From positions 24,947,839 through 25,011,838 of the forward strand of contig CM049316.1 of the NCBI GenBank assembly GCA_026874595.1: 64,000 bases of DNA, written 5' to 3'. Numbering within the stretch: position 1 is the first letter of the stretch; each line of letters begins with the position of its first letter. The translations under genes were made by a program, and so were the position numbers. The stretch is from Sipunculus nudus (Eukaryota > Annelida > Sipuncula > Golfingiida > Sipunculidae). A model generated the notes under the pieces. That model did no database searches. It saw only the letters and a list, made by a program, of their open reading frames with translations, and was not told the DNA's origin. This document shows, in pieces, positions 25,084 to 38,744 of this stretch.

Positions 25084-26926
25084 CAAAGAACAATCAACCC
25101 ACACAAAGAATACTCGATTAAATGTCAAGTCGAGGAAAACCAACAGCGAAGAAAAACCAACATGCATACTGCATGGGGGGAGACAGACAATTAATGTCAA
25201 AATATGATATGAAATATACAATGTAATGGACCCATGCATCTGCATTTGGTGGAGCTATATACTATTAGGTGTTCTTTATGACTCATGGAGACGGAATGTT
25301 CATATCTATTATCGGCCCATTTCAGTGATCAGTATATCGTTAACATTAGGGATGGTTCTCTTAGGATATCGATTATATATATCTGCTATGCAGATTGTAC
25401 AAAATATCATCGGTGAGTTATAGATAATTTCATTTCAAGAAAATCTGTATAAATATCGCTGTTTACCTAAGCGCGCCTGAATGACAGCAACGTATATATG
25501 TATACATGCACACATGTATTCGCGTTAGAGAGGTGGTTCATTATGATTTAACTGTTGCTAATTTGCCTCTCAAGTTCTGGACAAAAACCAGCCTTATATA
25601 TTTGCTATGATTTCCGTATACAGGTCAAGAATAATTAAAAAAATATAAAAAAAAGTTTTTATAGTTTAAGAAGAGTTCACTCTGTCAACAAATGCGATGG
25701 CGCCCCGTCTATAGTTTCGTTTCATGAGAAAGAGTTTGATGTTATGCAAATAAGATGAGTAATAACTGAGTCAAAATATTTTCAAATCGTGTCTTCATGG
25801 CAGTTCAAAATTTGTAACAAAAGATGTCGATTTCGTATACTTGCGATGTAATCGGTACAATATCTGTTTCAAAATATCCCACTGCGTGGACATGCAGTTG
25901 CGGCTTTTAGCTTCAGCTATCACGGGAATGTTGAATATATCCTCCAGGTGGCGCCACCTGTGTTGGCCTACCTTTTGCAAGCTAAAATGATCATGTCCAC
26001 TCAGAAAAGTAAGTAAAATATTCAAACGTTAATTCAAAATTCATTGGTGATATTTTTTAAAGCAATCTTATCATAATTAGTCGTCTCTGTCACTATGGAT
26101 CCAAAATTACGCCAAAACGCTCTGTCCTTAAAACATCTTCTTTCTCAGTCCTGCCGCCCTGCATTTGAATCATGCCTCGCGAGCTTTTAACAAGCTTACC
26201 GTGACCGCCATTGTTTCATACGGCCTAAACCCAAACATCGCAAGTCAGAAGGGTATATGTCGCTAGTTAATTAATTGCAGCAATTATAGATTATGTCACA
26301 TATATTTGAATACAGTTCAGTTTCACTGTTTCATTTACTTATTTGCCACTATCTTGTACAATATGGGACCGATTGAAAGTTAGAGTCCAAAGCTTTTATT
26401 TTTCAATATATATTTACGTCAAAGCCATTTAATTGATCTTAAAACCTGCAGGAGATATCGATAATCGTATAGGTCCCGTTTCAATACATAAATTACGCCA
26501 GTTGTTGCAATCTTACGTTTCAAACTTTATTCAATAAATGCTGATTTGTTCCCCAATGAACAAAATGAACACTATAAAGAAACAAAACTGAAATTAAAAA
26601 TTTGGATGAACCATTCCCTTGCAGATAAATGCCATATGAATCTCATCTTATCAAATGTATCGACAAGGGACGCTGTCTCGTTCTAATAATATATATACTT
26701 ATGAACCTTCCCCGGTCTCCCCCTCATGTACACACACGTTTACACACGTAAATATACATACATATACCACCTATAAAATAATTACTATGTACAACCATGC
26801 ATCACATTCACGTGATTAGTGTGAAATCATATACTAGTATGTATCATTTTATCAATTTTTTTATTTGTTTGTTTTATATTCGTTAAACGTCTCTTCTTGG
26901 ATCAACATGTGAGAATTACACCATTC
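25084..26926. other. Gene-free region after the satellite
   Basis: Single-copy-looking AT-rich DNA with the 16-bp palindrome at 25945. No exon is recognised. Confidence 0.55.
25945..25960. promoter_or_regulatory. 16-bp perfect palindrome CAGGTGGCGCCACCTG
   Basis: Self-complementary and unique at this length in the window. It contains AGGTGGCGC on both strands, which resembles the insect CTCF core, and E-boxes CAGGTG/CACCTG. The same core occurs in the 17-kb tandem array. Confidence 0.4.
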
Positions 26927-27330
26927 ATTGTCCCCCGCTTCCGCGGAACGGGGGACATTGATTTTGGTTTGTCTGTCTGTCCGTCCGTGATGTTTTCGTT
27001 TTCGTGCAATAACTTTCCTAAATATTATCCGATTTCATTCAAATTTAGCTCAGTGATTGCTCTCATGCATACCTTGGTTACATGGGATTTTTATTGGAGT
27101 GTCTTTCTGAAAATTTATTATCACCAGCTCAAAAAACAAGCAAAAAATTCCCCTCTAGATCCCAATTCACAACATAACTTATGACATGTGGAGACATCTT
27201 CAGGGGACAATGAAAACTAAAACACAGCCACTGTGACATGTGGAGACATCTTCAGGAGAAAATAAAAAACTAAAATATATTGACAAGGTAAGCAGGGGAC
27301 AACAAGAGGCAGAAGCGGAGGACATAAATT
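26927..27330. mobile_element. TIR element with subterminal hairpin
   Basis: The left end TTGTCCCCCGCTTCCGCGG is inverted and degenerate at the right end (reverse complement TGTCCTCCGCTTCTGCC). The left end itself folds: GTCCCCCG pairs with CGGGGGAC around TTCCGCGGAA, itself a palindrome. A GTCTGTCTGTCCGTCCG tract follows. Within the element a 25-bp block containing GACATGTGGAGACATCTTCAG is repeated at 27182 and 27235. No frame is convincing. Confidence 0.55.
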
Positions 27331-30300
27331 CCACGAATTTGCTTGTTAACTTTGGGATATTGAGCGGTATACCCATACTTTCAATATTCTACCGGTGAAA
27401 TCGGTTTTTTTTTTTGTGTGTACGCAAAATGTCAGCCCTAATAAAAGGTTTCAAGAAATCGGATGAATTAAAGGTTTCAGGGTTCGATAAGAGCACAAGG
27501 ATTTGATTAGGGTTCAGGTGTCAGGGTTCGATAAAGGCGAAAGTACTCCGAAGACATCTTCCAGGCGGGGAGCTTATCTGCATGCGGAGAATGTTTGGTA
27601 AAGTAAGATCATATGCATGTATCGGGAAAGTTTGGAGAGGAATAACGCTTTTAGACCACGCCCAAATCCTCAAATTATATAGTAGGATTCAAAGTACAAT
27701 TATTTGAACTGCGCGCATGCTTTGCAGAATATATGCGCATATCTTCTGCATAACCGTAACCACAGTTTAAACACTGTTCTCTATATAACTGTTTTGCAAA
27801 GACATAGACATACACTGGCGTCAGTGGTGATGAGTAAGGGAGATCTATAAGGTCGTTACGTTGGTAGAAACCAGTAAAGAATGACATTGGGGAACTATTA
27901 AGTAGCGGCCCGTCAGTCCGTACATCAAACTCCTTTTTGCTTCTTTGTTTCGGTGGAGTATTAAATATCCAGTAAATTCTCCACACCGGCTACGGACCTG
28001 ATCTATTGACCGCCGAGCACCAGTCAAGCACTTGAGTAATGTAAACGGACGGATTCCCAGGTTTTATTGAAACCAAGCTGTGACGGGAGAGAGAAGGCAG
28101 GGACGGACCAGAAGACAAGAGGGGAAACTTTTTAATTAGCGTTCCATGTTCCTGCCCAACCAGCGCCATATACATTTCTGGTTGGCCGGCGCACGTGCGA
28201 CCAGTGTTTGCGTTAGTTCTTAGAAGAGGTTAGCTGCCACGTCTGAGCGTATTCTCCAGTTTCTACATCAGCGGCCAATAATCCGTGTGTGTTACATATA
28301 CTGCATTAGACCTGTCATTATCAAGATGCTAACATGTTGATTCAGCCTGCCAGTCTAATAGCAAACCTTTCCTGGAAAGGCTGACTGCCCCCCCCCCCCC
28401 ATCCTTCCCGAAGGCCAATCCGATCAATCACGTGATCTTTAACACGCCATCTACATTCGCGTAGCATCGGGGAAGACAACGTGGTAAAGATATATACTTA
28501 TATCTATTATTATAACCATTATAATTAATTTTGTATGTATATATCAATTATTATATACAAATTAATATATTTATGTATTTATTATAACGATAATCATAAC
28601 TTTTACATATTTATTATGACAATTATAATTTATGTATATTTATCATTATTATAATTATGATTTTTATATATTTATTATTATAATGATTATAATTTATATA
28701 TTTTTTATAATAACAATAACTTATATATTTATTATTATAATAAGTATATTTTTCATATATTTATTATTATAATAAGTATAATTTTAACATTGTTTATATA
28801 TATGGACATTATATGACACAATATGTGCATTTGCAACTCCTGAAAAAATACTTTAAATTATTTTTTTATCAGTGGGGTATTATTTAATTAAATACTGGAT
28901 TAAAGCAGATAATGACCGTGGGAGGCAACACATTATATAACTTCAGTCATAATACATAAAATTCCACCCTACATGATCCTCCCAATGAAGGAGAAACAAT
29001 CGTGGAAATTAGCATTGAAAAAAAAATGCTAATAAATATTTACCTTTAATAAGTTTAATAAATAAATTAGATTTGCTGCTGTATACGTGCTTGGTATTTC
29101 TTTGAGGGTATATGTTCATCATTGGTGTATGATATAATTGCCAAAATCAGGCACTCTAATTCAGAAGTCTCGAGTCAAGACTAGAGCATCAATTATGGTC
29201 CCTTATCTAGTTCCATGACGCCTCAGACTTCTGTATTAGTTTATATTAATTATAATATATGATATATATTAAATAATATTAATTATAATAAAACCTGCGG
29301 ATGATTGGTGAATAAATATGTACTGTACGCACATTCATTATAATCCATGTTACAATTCAAGAAGCTTTCAATAAAATGAAACAAGAAGTTGAAGATATCC
29401 TCTTGTGAAGAAAATCGTGAACGCTCGCCCTCACGCAGCCTTACGCTCACATCTTGAGGATCAGCTGGATTATATAGTATGATTGTATATGTGAATCCAT
29501 GTGTGTATAGGGGATGTGTTTTGTGTCACATCGTTTAGGAAAACATTAACATTAAACATTAGTTTCTTACAATGTTTGGAAGTTCTCACTTAGACAATGT
29601 TTTACATTTATTTACATATTACTTATATGTAACGAAACAGTTTTTACTGTTCCACATTATTTATATATATATTTCCTTGCTTCTAAATACATAGATATGT
29701 AATAAATCTATATGCATATGACATATATACACAAATATATAGATATAACAAACGTTGTCGTAACATTTATATATTATCAAATATCATTATGGTGATTAAT
29801 TACTGAAACGTTTTTATTTGAGATAATCATTTTTTGAACGTGACTCAGATAAGAAATTCCGTCAAAATCGTCTGATAAAAAGGTTATCAAGTTCATATAT
29901 ATGCTATAAATTAAATTTACACTGTTTATTTAATTTATTTGAAAAAAAAATGTATAATTACCGTATATGTTACCTTGCTTTAATAAGTATGTAACTGATT
30001 GATAAAATATCTATATAATGATGTGTACATTCTGTGTACATTTATGTTTGCGAAATATAAATAAATAAAATGTCATTTTATACAAATATACATTTATATG
30101 CCTACCGCTTGGGAATATGTCTATTATTATTTCCAAAATGTTAGTTTGAGCTATCCAAATGATTTTCATGACAACTACTTCAAACGTTAAACCGCAGCAT
30201 GATAAATTACGTCACTTTTCACTTTGGAAAATAAATTCGATACAGGGAACACATACATTTTACACATGGTTCCGCTCTGTCAAATTAACATATGCTATAT

Positions 30301-31595
30301 ATATATAAAATATATAGTGGGTTCTTTCATCTGTTCATTTTCAGTCTGAAAGCTTTTAAGAGCTATGGATCAAAAGATGATATATATCAGAGAGTGTTTT
30401 AATTCATTTCCAATCGCTATACAATAATTTAATGAAATTAGCGGGCAAATGAAAGTACTCATCAAAGAGACACCGGCTTTGCTGGTTACAGCAGTGAACG
30501 AACCCACGTGTTAATTGATTCATAAAAATTGAAACCTTTCAGGTGATGATTATTCTGATAGAGAACAGATAATATCAAAACATTGCTGCGAACACGTGGT
30601 ATTCGACTCCCTTACGTAATTGGTCCATTACAAACCTTCTGTCATAACAAACACCGGGTCATCCCGCGCTCTCCGGGGACCAATCATTGTGTGATATTTC
30701 ACTGGTCGCTTGGCATTTATAATGACCCGCGCGGTCAAGGGGATCAGTCCAAATATTGATTCGCTGAAAATGTTGTCACTGCCACTGACCCGCCGTGCCG
30801 CCGATTCGTTACGGACACATGGTCCGGTGACATTCCTGCGGTTGGTCTGATTAACTGCTGCGTTAATTAACAAAGTTGAAGTCAATTAGAACGACAGGAG
30901 ATTTTTCTTATTTTCTTAGCTTCTGTACGAAATGACGCCAAGGGCCTCTACTTGTAATCTAAAAATGGTCTAATTTTACAAATATTTTTGTTAATTTTAT
31001 TATCAAGTTTGCTTACACAGTGTTTAACTTGTTCTTCTAAATATCATGCATGTAAAAGATCTGTAACGCATAAATAGATCAATACATGTAAATAAAGCAA
31101 CCTTGTGTTAATGTTCTGTTTGAACGTTAATTTCCTTTTAAATATTATATATGCATGCATACAAATAGCGTCGTGTGTAAACTAACTTTCGATTGATCAT
31201 CTGATTTGTTGCCTCCGTGTATATTAAGTCTGATTTGTTACCTAAATGCATATTAAAGGCACATGTTAGAAATATTATTAAAAAATACAATAATATTAAT
31301 AATAAAACTAATACTAATACTATACTACTATTAATAATAATATAATAATATAATAATAATAGTAACAATAATAATAAATATATTAATAATTATTACAAAT
31401 ATTAAGTAATAATAATAATTATTATTCTATCAACACAATTATAATTAGGGCTATGTTGATTAAAAAGATAATACAGATTATGAGGCACTTCAACAATTGT
31501 TATTCACTGTCACATAATATTTCTAACAATAAGATTTTTAATTGTCGTGTCACTCTATTCTTTCAGTTATTATCACCATAAACCAATACATTATG

Positions 31596-31596
<1 letters not shown>

Positions 31597-31654
<58 letters not shown>

Positions 31655-31661
31655 ATATATA
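31597..31661. repeat. (TA)n microsatellite
   Basis: TA array with one TT interruption, followed by (ATC)n at 31671-31687. Confidence 0.93.
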
Positions 31662-33821
31662 CAATGTATATATCATCATCATCATCATTAAAGTTCTCGT
31701 GCGTATAATGGAGATGGAACCCAGCATTAGCCGATTGACAGGGTTATTTATAGACAAAACTTTTACAGTCCGATGAAAGGTCTATGAAAGTGCATAAATC
31801 AATAGCTAGTTCTATCAGTTCAATATTATTTTGAAAACGTATAGGGTATGCAATGATTATTATAATGATTTTTACATTGTCAATTATACTGTTACATCGC
31901 GCGTTCGGCCTTTTTTATAATTATGCAAACAGTTTTCATGAAACCCGAATTTATATTATATGTATATTTTCTCATAGAGTCGAAACTTTCATTAACTCTT
32001 TCTTGCGAGGTCCTCACATGATATCGCTTGATATCCTCACATGATATCGAAGCACACATAAAATGACTTAATCAGGTCACTGTGCATGAGCCTTGACAAC
32101 AGGATCTTACTGTTTGTCGGCAGACGACCAATATATACATTATCCCGCTTAATCATCAATCCACCAACACCTAGCGACAGGACGGGGCAGCAACTGCACT
32201 TCCAGCACACCTGTGGCCAACATATCTGGCGTTTCTAGTTCGTTGAAAAAAAAGAATTTCATAAGAATGTGAAGTTGAGGATTTTTAAATTGTTTAAATG
32301 ATATATGATAAGTTTTGGAATTTGTACCACCTCGTGATGTCAGGTGTGGCATTCACAGTGAGTTTAATATATCCCTAAGATGAAAACACGTGTATATTTG
32401 AGATATCTTAAAGGACAATTGAAAGAATTTGACAGATATATAATTGAAACGGTATTCACTTTATATATATGTAAATGTGATGTGTGTAATATGACTGGCA
32501 TACCTAAGTGTACATGCATGGTAGTATATGTATAGTAGAAGGAAATGTAATATATGCTTTAGAATATATATACAACATAATGTATATGGCAGTGTAGAGA
32601 AACAATCATTTTAGATATTTCATGCAGATAAGGAAAAAATTACCCTATCATGAACCGCCAAGTGTATCAAAGTATCTTGTTAATTCGGAGCACGGTATAT
32701 AACATGCAGATTACTTTATTCATTCAACACATATATATGTTTTACTATGTCTGGTATATTGGCATCTAATAAACCAAAACGGCGTGTATACAGCTAGTTT
32801 TGATTTGGATGCATGTGCCCATCGAAACATATGCATAACGTATACAAAAACAGATCTACTATAACATAAGTTTTAAGAGCAAATAAAGAAAAAAAAGAGT
32901 ATTGAAGAAAAGAATTAAAGCATTGTCTGAAAATAGCAACCGTAACGGAAATATATACTTTAAAATTTATAATTTATCACAGAAACATGTTATCGACCTT
33001 AATTGCTCTAAATAATGTTGCAGGACTCCATGGTAGATAGAAAATATGCTCCAGTAAAAAAAATAAAATTCATAAGGATAAAATATTAACTTATCTTTTA
33101 TTCTTATTTAACTCTTTACTTTTAAAATTAATTTTAATTTTCGCACAGTTCCTTACACTCTTAATATTTATGTATCAATTTTCATTTTGTCGTTACCAAA
33201 TTTTAAAGAATTAAACTCTTTATAGAACTAAAAATACATATGCCACGTGTTTGACCCAAAATCTATAGCCATGGAAAGGAGTTCTATATATCTCTATCAA
33301 ACCCGAGTGGTCTTGAGTGGCCTCTTAAGCAATATATAAAGGGTTAATATATACTGAATGAAAGACGGTGACAATCGTCTTATACAATCCCTTTGCAAAT
33401 GAATAAAAGAGAAAAAAATATAGTATGTCTGCTCGGGTAAAAAAAAACACATACCTAGTTATAATGGACTCATTGATATCATTTTACGCAAGCTTTGCAT
33501 ACCAAAGTGTTCGTTTCTGTAAAAACCTCTTTCGTCATTGAGTTTACACAGTTTCTGAAGTATTACGACTCGATGGAATTTGCTTGCTGTAAGAGGATAC
33601 ATTTTCCCGGTGTATCAGTGTGCTTCTGCCTTGTCACTGTATAATGTATCGTTTCAGGGACGCTTATAGATGGGCCAAAACGACCTCGAATGCTGTGCAC
33701 ATATAGTTTTCAGCTTAGTGATCTGTTTACAGTGTACCCGTAAACAGGATTAATGTAATATAATTGTATGTTGTACTCGGAATATAAATAAACTCATCTG
33801 ACAATCCACAGTTCTCCCTAC

Positions 33822-33969
33822 GACACACACACACACACACACACACACACTGACACACGTATTCGGGTAACTTTTGTACAGCCGCAGCAAATAATTACTC
33901 AAATAAGTATTATGCTCATGAGTGACAGCGCTGAATATATTTATTGTCAAAATAATTTATATCTATATC

Positions 33970-34021
<52 letters not shown>
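33822..34021. repeat. (CA)n at 33822-33850 and (TA)n at 33978-34021
   Basis: Two simple arrays; between them is non-repetitive AT-rich DNA. Confidence 0.92.
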
Positions 34022-34024
<3 letters not shown>

Positions 34025-34604
34025 TAACTACAAAATATATAGTAATATAGATAATATAATGCATGAGTTGATTATATAGTATATATTATATTTATTAAAC
34101 TTTAACAGTGTATTCAATGTATTCAGTGTATTCCAGTATATATTCCAGTATATTCTAGTATATTTTATGCATAATTTATATTATACCCCGATGAATAATA
34201 TCTATATCTTAAATTCCTGTTATGGACTGAATTTCGATTGGAAAAATACGTTTGACCAGTTATTAAAAAAATTACTTGGACATGCAGTAAATTACGATGA
34301 TTAAAGATACGGGGAATAAGCTACAAAATCGCTTTTTTTTGAGATGTTAAAACAACTTCATATATGGAACAGTTATGGGTTGACGTTCCCTAACGCGCAA
34401 AATTTAGTTTAAGTTTGTTTTTCAGTTTTGCCACTAGATGTCGCCTAACAGCAATCCTCTCCCTCTTCTGGCTTGGTCATGGAACTCAGAAGTGCTTTCC
34501 ACAAAAATGTATTGCCTCGCCAGATAATGTTTCTGCGGATCATAGCAAAAAAAAAAAAAAAAAAAACCCTTAATTTACGCACAGTAAAGGTATATTACCC
34601 ATGA

Positions 34605-35440
34605 TGTAGTCAAGTAAACATTATCCGAGTCCGAGTGCAAGTCCGAGTACAGGCTGGTCGAGTCCGGCTCTTTTAGTTTTGAGTTCAAATCGAATTCTTC
34701 GAGACGGAGTCTTTTAGCGGTGTCCAATAGAAATTATATATTTATAAAGAAAATAACCAAATTGGAAATCTGATATAATCATATATATGTATAAGTTCAT
34801 GTTTTTATATACTTAAATGTAAAAATACGTTGAGCTTAAGGTCCGCCTGTTTGAACATTCGGGAGGAATTTCATTATGGAACATTCATATTATTAATATT
34901 TTGTCAATAGTTTGTATACATCTTAGTCCTCTTGGTATGTTTTCCAGTCTTAAAGTCAACCTTCCGCCAGAGGTCGTTTATACTCAAAACTCAATCTTCC
35001 TGTTTTAGGCATTGTATGACGGCCGGGACTACTTGTCTCAACTGTCAAAATTGGTTACATTTCAACTTTGTGTATTTCACATGTGTATGTTTACAAAATA
35101 CTATACTTATTCCGTGAAGTCCTTAGCACAAAAAAAAAACCCACCTATGTTTATGTAATTTGCTTTGTAATTTTACGTATTTGAACGCACAACATTACCC
35201 TCTTCACTACCGTTTTACCTACGCCATCTGTGGATGTACAGCAGCCGCGGTGCATTGTGGGGCAGATTGTGAAGTCCACAATCCCAAAGTCTTTTATTCC
35301 GTTTCTGTCCAGTGTGTCTTAAATTCAGACCTTTGAGGTAACAAATTTTTTACTTGACTCGAGCTGGACTGGGGCTATTTACGAGTCTTGACATCCCAGT
35401 TCGAGTACAAGTCCGAGTCCTAAGCCCTTATAGGCTATAT
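34605..35440. repeat. Possible decayed element with GAGTCCGAGT motifs
   Basis: AGTCCGAGT-type motifs cluster at 34625-34665 and recur at 35403-35420. TAGTCAAGTAAA (34607) and TTTTACTTGACT (35348) are inverted to each other. Ends are not defined and no frame is present. Confidence 0.35.
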
Positions 35441-35543
35441 CACTGTATATTCCCGTAAAATAAACCGAACCGTGTCCTCTTAAGTGTGTGGAGGAACCCC
35501 GCATTTGTTTATTAAATAGATCGTGTTAGCTCTAGATGGTCGT

Positions 35544-35544
<1 letters not shown>

Positions 35545-35607
<63 letters not shown>
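35545..35607. repeat. (TA)n microsatellite
   Basis: About 31 TA units. Confidence 0.95.
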
Positions 35608-35610
<3 letters not shown>

Positions 35611-35829
35611 ACTCAAATACTGACTAAAATGACTCACTCACTGCGTTTTTATATGGAAAATTAAGACACATGATATAGTTTACCTGTTTGCTCACTCTTT
35701 AAAGCATATATTTGCATAATCGGTACAGGTAAATTATGCCTCCAATGCTGGGGGGGGGGGGGGGGGGGGACATTTGATGATTGGTCTGTTGTCGTAGTCG
35801 TTCTCGTCCGTAGTCGTCAGCTGTGTTAT

Positions 35830-36520
35830 TTTTTAGGAACAGGAGTTCGAACGTGTTCCTTCATCCTTCATCCTTGACCTTCATCTTCAAGGTCAAATAA
35901 CCCGGAATAAAAAGAAAATGGTAAACCTAATAACTTTTGCATATTGTATTGTAAAGTATTGTATATTTTCTCCTTCAGTCTGATACACAAGTTACTGTAT
36001 TTCAACTATATTCTCAAATTAATAAATAAATATATTCTCTTTGTATCTGTGATTTCTGGACTTTTGAAGAGCTCCATAATCTCTCCTTAAATTTGATACA
36101 ACATACATACATTTTGTATCAACAAAAATCTCGAACAGGTCGGAAAAATTGAACTTGACCTTCATTTTCAAGGTCAAATCAGCCGAAATAGATGTTTTTA
36201 ACGCTCTAACTTTTGAACCACTCATTATACTATAATGAAATTAGACAAGGGTTTGTTTCTAGTACAATCTCAGAAGAATTCGAAACTGGTTTTTACCTGA
36301 CCTTCATCTTAGAGGTCAAATCTTCAGAAAACTAGAATTTTTGTAAACCCCATAATTTTTGAAGTTCTGCATATTTTTTCTCCAATTTCATAGACAATTT
36401 TTTTCAACCAAATGCTTGGAAAACCAAGGAGTTTGAAAACTGCATGGTGACCTTTAACTTAACTTTAGAAATATCTGGAAATATAAGATTTCTGTAAACC
36501 CCTAACCTTTGAAGTACATG
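35830..36520. repeat. Degenerate tandem array, unit about 142 bp
   Basis: Landmarks TGACCTTCATCTTCA/AGGTCA recur at 35875, 36156 and 36298, with a decayed copy near 36446. Spacings of 281 and 142 imply about five units. Other shared blocks are 'aacttttgaa', 'gcatatt' and 'tctcc.tcaatttgata'. The array is bounded by a poly-G run (35751-35769) and a long (TA)n. Confidence 0.75.
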
Positions 36521-36565
36521 TGCATTTATTATCCTCTTATTTGGGTTGTTGGACCAAAAGGAAGT

Positions 36566-36567
<2 letters not shown>

Positions 36568-36656
<89 letters not shown>

Positions 36657-36692
36657 CTCGGTGATGGAAGTGGGATGTTGTTCGCTGAATAG

Positions 36693-36739
<47 letters not shown>
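36568..36739. repeat. (TA)n at 36568-36654 and 36694-36739
   Basis: Two long TA arrays around a 39-bp unique segment; the second passes into (GT)n. Confidence 0.95.
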
Positions 36740-36748
<9 letters not shown>

Positions 36749-37826
36749 TTGTGTGTGTTTTAGCGACTACAACAATCCTAGCTCTGATTTAAATGTGAAG
36801 GAATACACTTCCCTGTTTGAAGGTGTTGCCAGCACACACGGTGTCACTTAAACATACATGTGTGTCATCTGGTGGCCACTCCACAAACTAATCAACTGGT
36901 CATTTATCAGCAAACCTGGCGCCCATCACAGAGAGTGACATCTGGCGGTCATATATAAAACAATAATGAAATTTAGTTAAATCGCAGATCACTGCACGAT
37001 CATCAATCATATACTACATATATTAGGAAATCATATCAAGGTCCTCCTGAAACCATTAATGTAAATATGTAAATTTATAAAATATTTGCACATAGCAATA
37101 AAACTTATCAAATGTGAAATCCATTTACAGTTGAATTCCTTCTGAGTATATTTTAATAATACAGTTAAATTAGTTATTACTGAAACTTTCAAATATGCTT
37201 CTTATGGTTAGGTTGATATTTATATATATTTAAAAAAATTGAAATAAAAGTATATCATTAACAATTTAAAAAATGGGATGTTTAAGAGAGTTAACACATG
37301 AAATTAAAAAAAAAAAAATGTTTCGATTCTCAGCTGCGAATGTAAATTCAAATGCTGGATGTGTGGTGCTCTTATTGAATGACAGATTATATTCCAACCC
37401 ACTTTGTAAATAACCTATCATGAAATTAAAATAATTTTACATATTCGAGCCTGCAACCAAGCAGGGGATGTTAACCCACGAATCTAGTGAGCTATTGCAT
37501 TAATAATATGTGGGTATTTAAACAAAGTGTAAACAGTCGGATCGTAAGCACAGTGTCGTGCACAGCAGAGATAGTTTGTTCTATGTTAGATTCTCCGCAT
37601 ATATTTATAAATATCAAAGAGATTGTAAGTAAACCACTACTCTGCGATGAAACACAATCTCCTTAGTTATGTTTTTATAGATTTTTATGTTTTTATGGTT
37701 TTTACTAAAGGCAAAAATATATAACATGATTCAAAAGGTACACGACTGAAATGTTTAACTTCTATAAAGTGCGAATGAATGATGTAAATAAATATTTAGA
37801 TATATATGTTTGTGCTGTGCTAAGTA

Positions 37827-37890
37827 ATCGATTTTGCCGAGGATTTGTTAAACCATCGATTTAATCGTTTGAATTTTTTGCAAAATCGAT
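37827..37890. promoter_or_regulatory. ATCGAT cluster with 11-bp inverted repeat
   Basis: ATCGATTTTGC (37827-37837) and GCAAAATCGAT (37880-37890) are perfect inverted copies. Another ATCGAT lies between them (about 37855), and one more at about 38169. ATCGAT is the core bound by Onecut/Cut homeodomain proteins. A regulatory role is inference only. Confidence 0.3.
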
Positions 37891-38236
37891 CATAAAACGA
37901 TCATGTAAATGCAAATTAACAGAAGTCATATAATCCATATGAAATATTCAAGTTGTCTCAGAGATACAAAATGTATATGAAAGACGACGCCCACAAAAAA
38001 GTGAACGACATAAAATCTGAACCATGTACACCAGGAGGTTTTCTTTACCGATAAGCGTGATACACAAGTCAGACTTAACCTCGTAGATCAATATTTAAGG
38101 TAAAATCCTGTACAGCATCAATCGTGCATGGCAATACAGAGGGTACTTTAAATAATCAATTAATAATCGATCATCGGTCTTGTTTTATCATTCAATCTTC
38201 GAATACAATTTTATATCAAATACCTACCTCAGTATA

Positions 38237-38238
<2 letters not shown>

Positions 38239-38271
<33 letters not shown>
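38239..38271. repeat. (TA)n microsatellite
   Basis: About 16 TA units; a short (TTA)n follows at 38697-38716. Confidence 0.9.
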
Positions 38272-38274
<3 letters not shown>

Positions 38275-38744
38275 CGTAGCTGGCACACACTCGATAATAT
38301 AAAAAGTTACAATCAGGAGGTATGTTATACGTTTATGAGTTGAGAGACAAAGGGTTAATAACCATGAACGGTCTTGCACCGGTATTGAATGCCCAGGATC
38401 GAGAGAGAGAGTATGACACAGTTTCCTCGCTGAACCAGGCCACTTATAAGGTTTCTCTTTGGACGACGCGTTATCTCCTTACCTTTATCATATCGATTAT
38501 TACTTATGATTACCTATATCTTCACTGGTTTAACTTAGGTTCACCAATGATGACAAGTGTTACCGTTGCACTTGTAGCGATACCGTATCCCGTGAACCTA
38601 CCATAGACACATGCATGTGAATAAATGTGATTTGTGTCTCCGATCGGTTTTTAATGCGTAATCACGTTGATTCATATTTTATAATCATCATCATTATTTT
38701 ATTATTATTATTATTAGTTAATAATAATTATAACTATGATACAA

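Larger units (their letters stand above)
27331..34604. other. Gene-free region
   Basis: 27700-28480 and 30590-30880 are G+C-richer and non-repetitive. 28490-28800 is low-complexity AT with degenerate TTTATTATTATAA units. 29162-29174 and 29222-29235 form a short inverted repeat around CAGAAGTCT. No coding exon is supported. Confidence 0.55.
36740..38744. other. Gene-free region
   Basis: AT-rich, with the ATCGAT cluster near 37.8 kb. The 94-residue plus frame at 38322-38606 has no recognisable domain. Confidence 0.5.

Noticed and set aside
36567-36792. Open frames made of Tyr-Ile repeats in TA arrays (also 4.6, 8.3, 10.8, 11.8, 13.9, 45.7-45.9 and 48.0 kb)
   Set aside because: They are translations of (TA)n microsatellites with no independent coding evidence.
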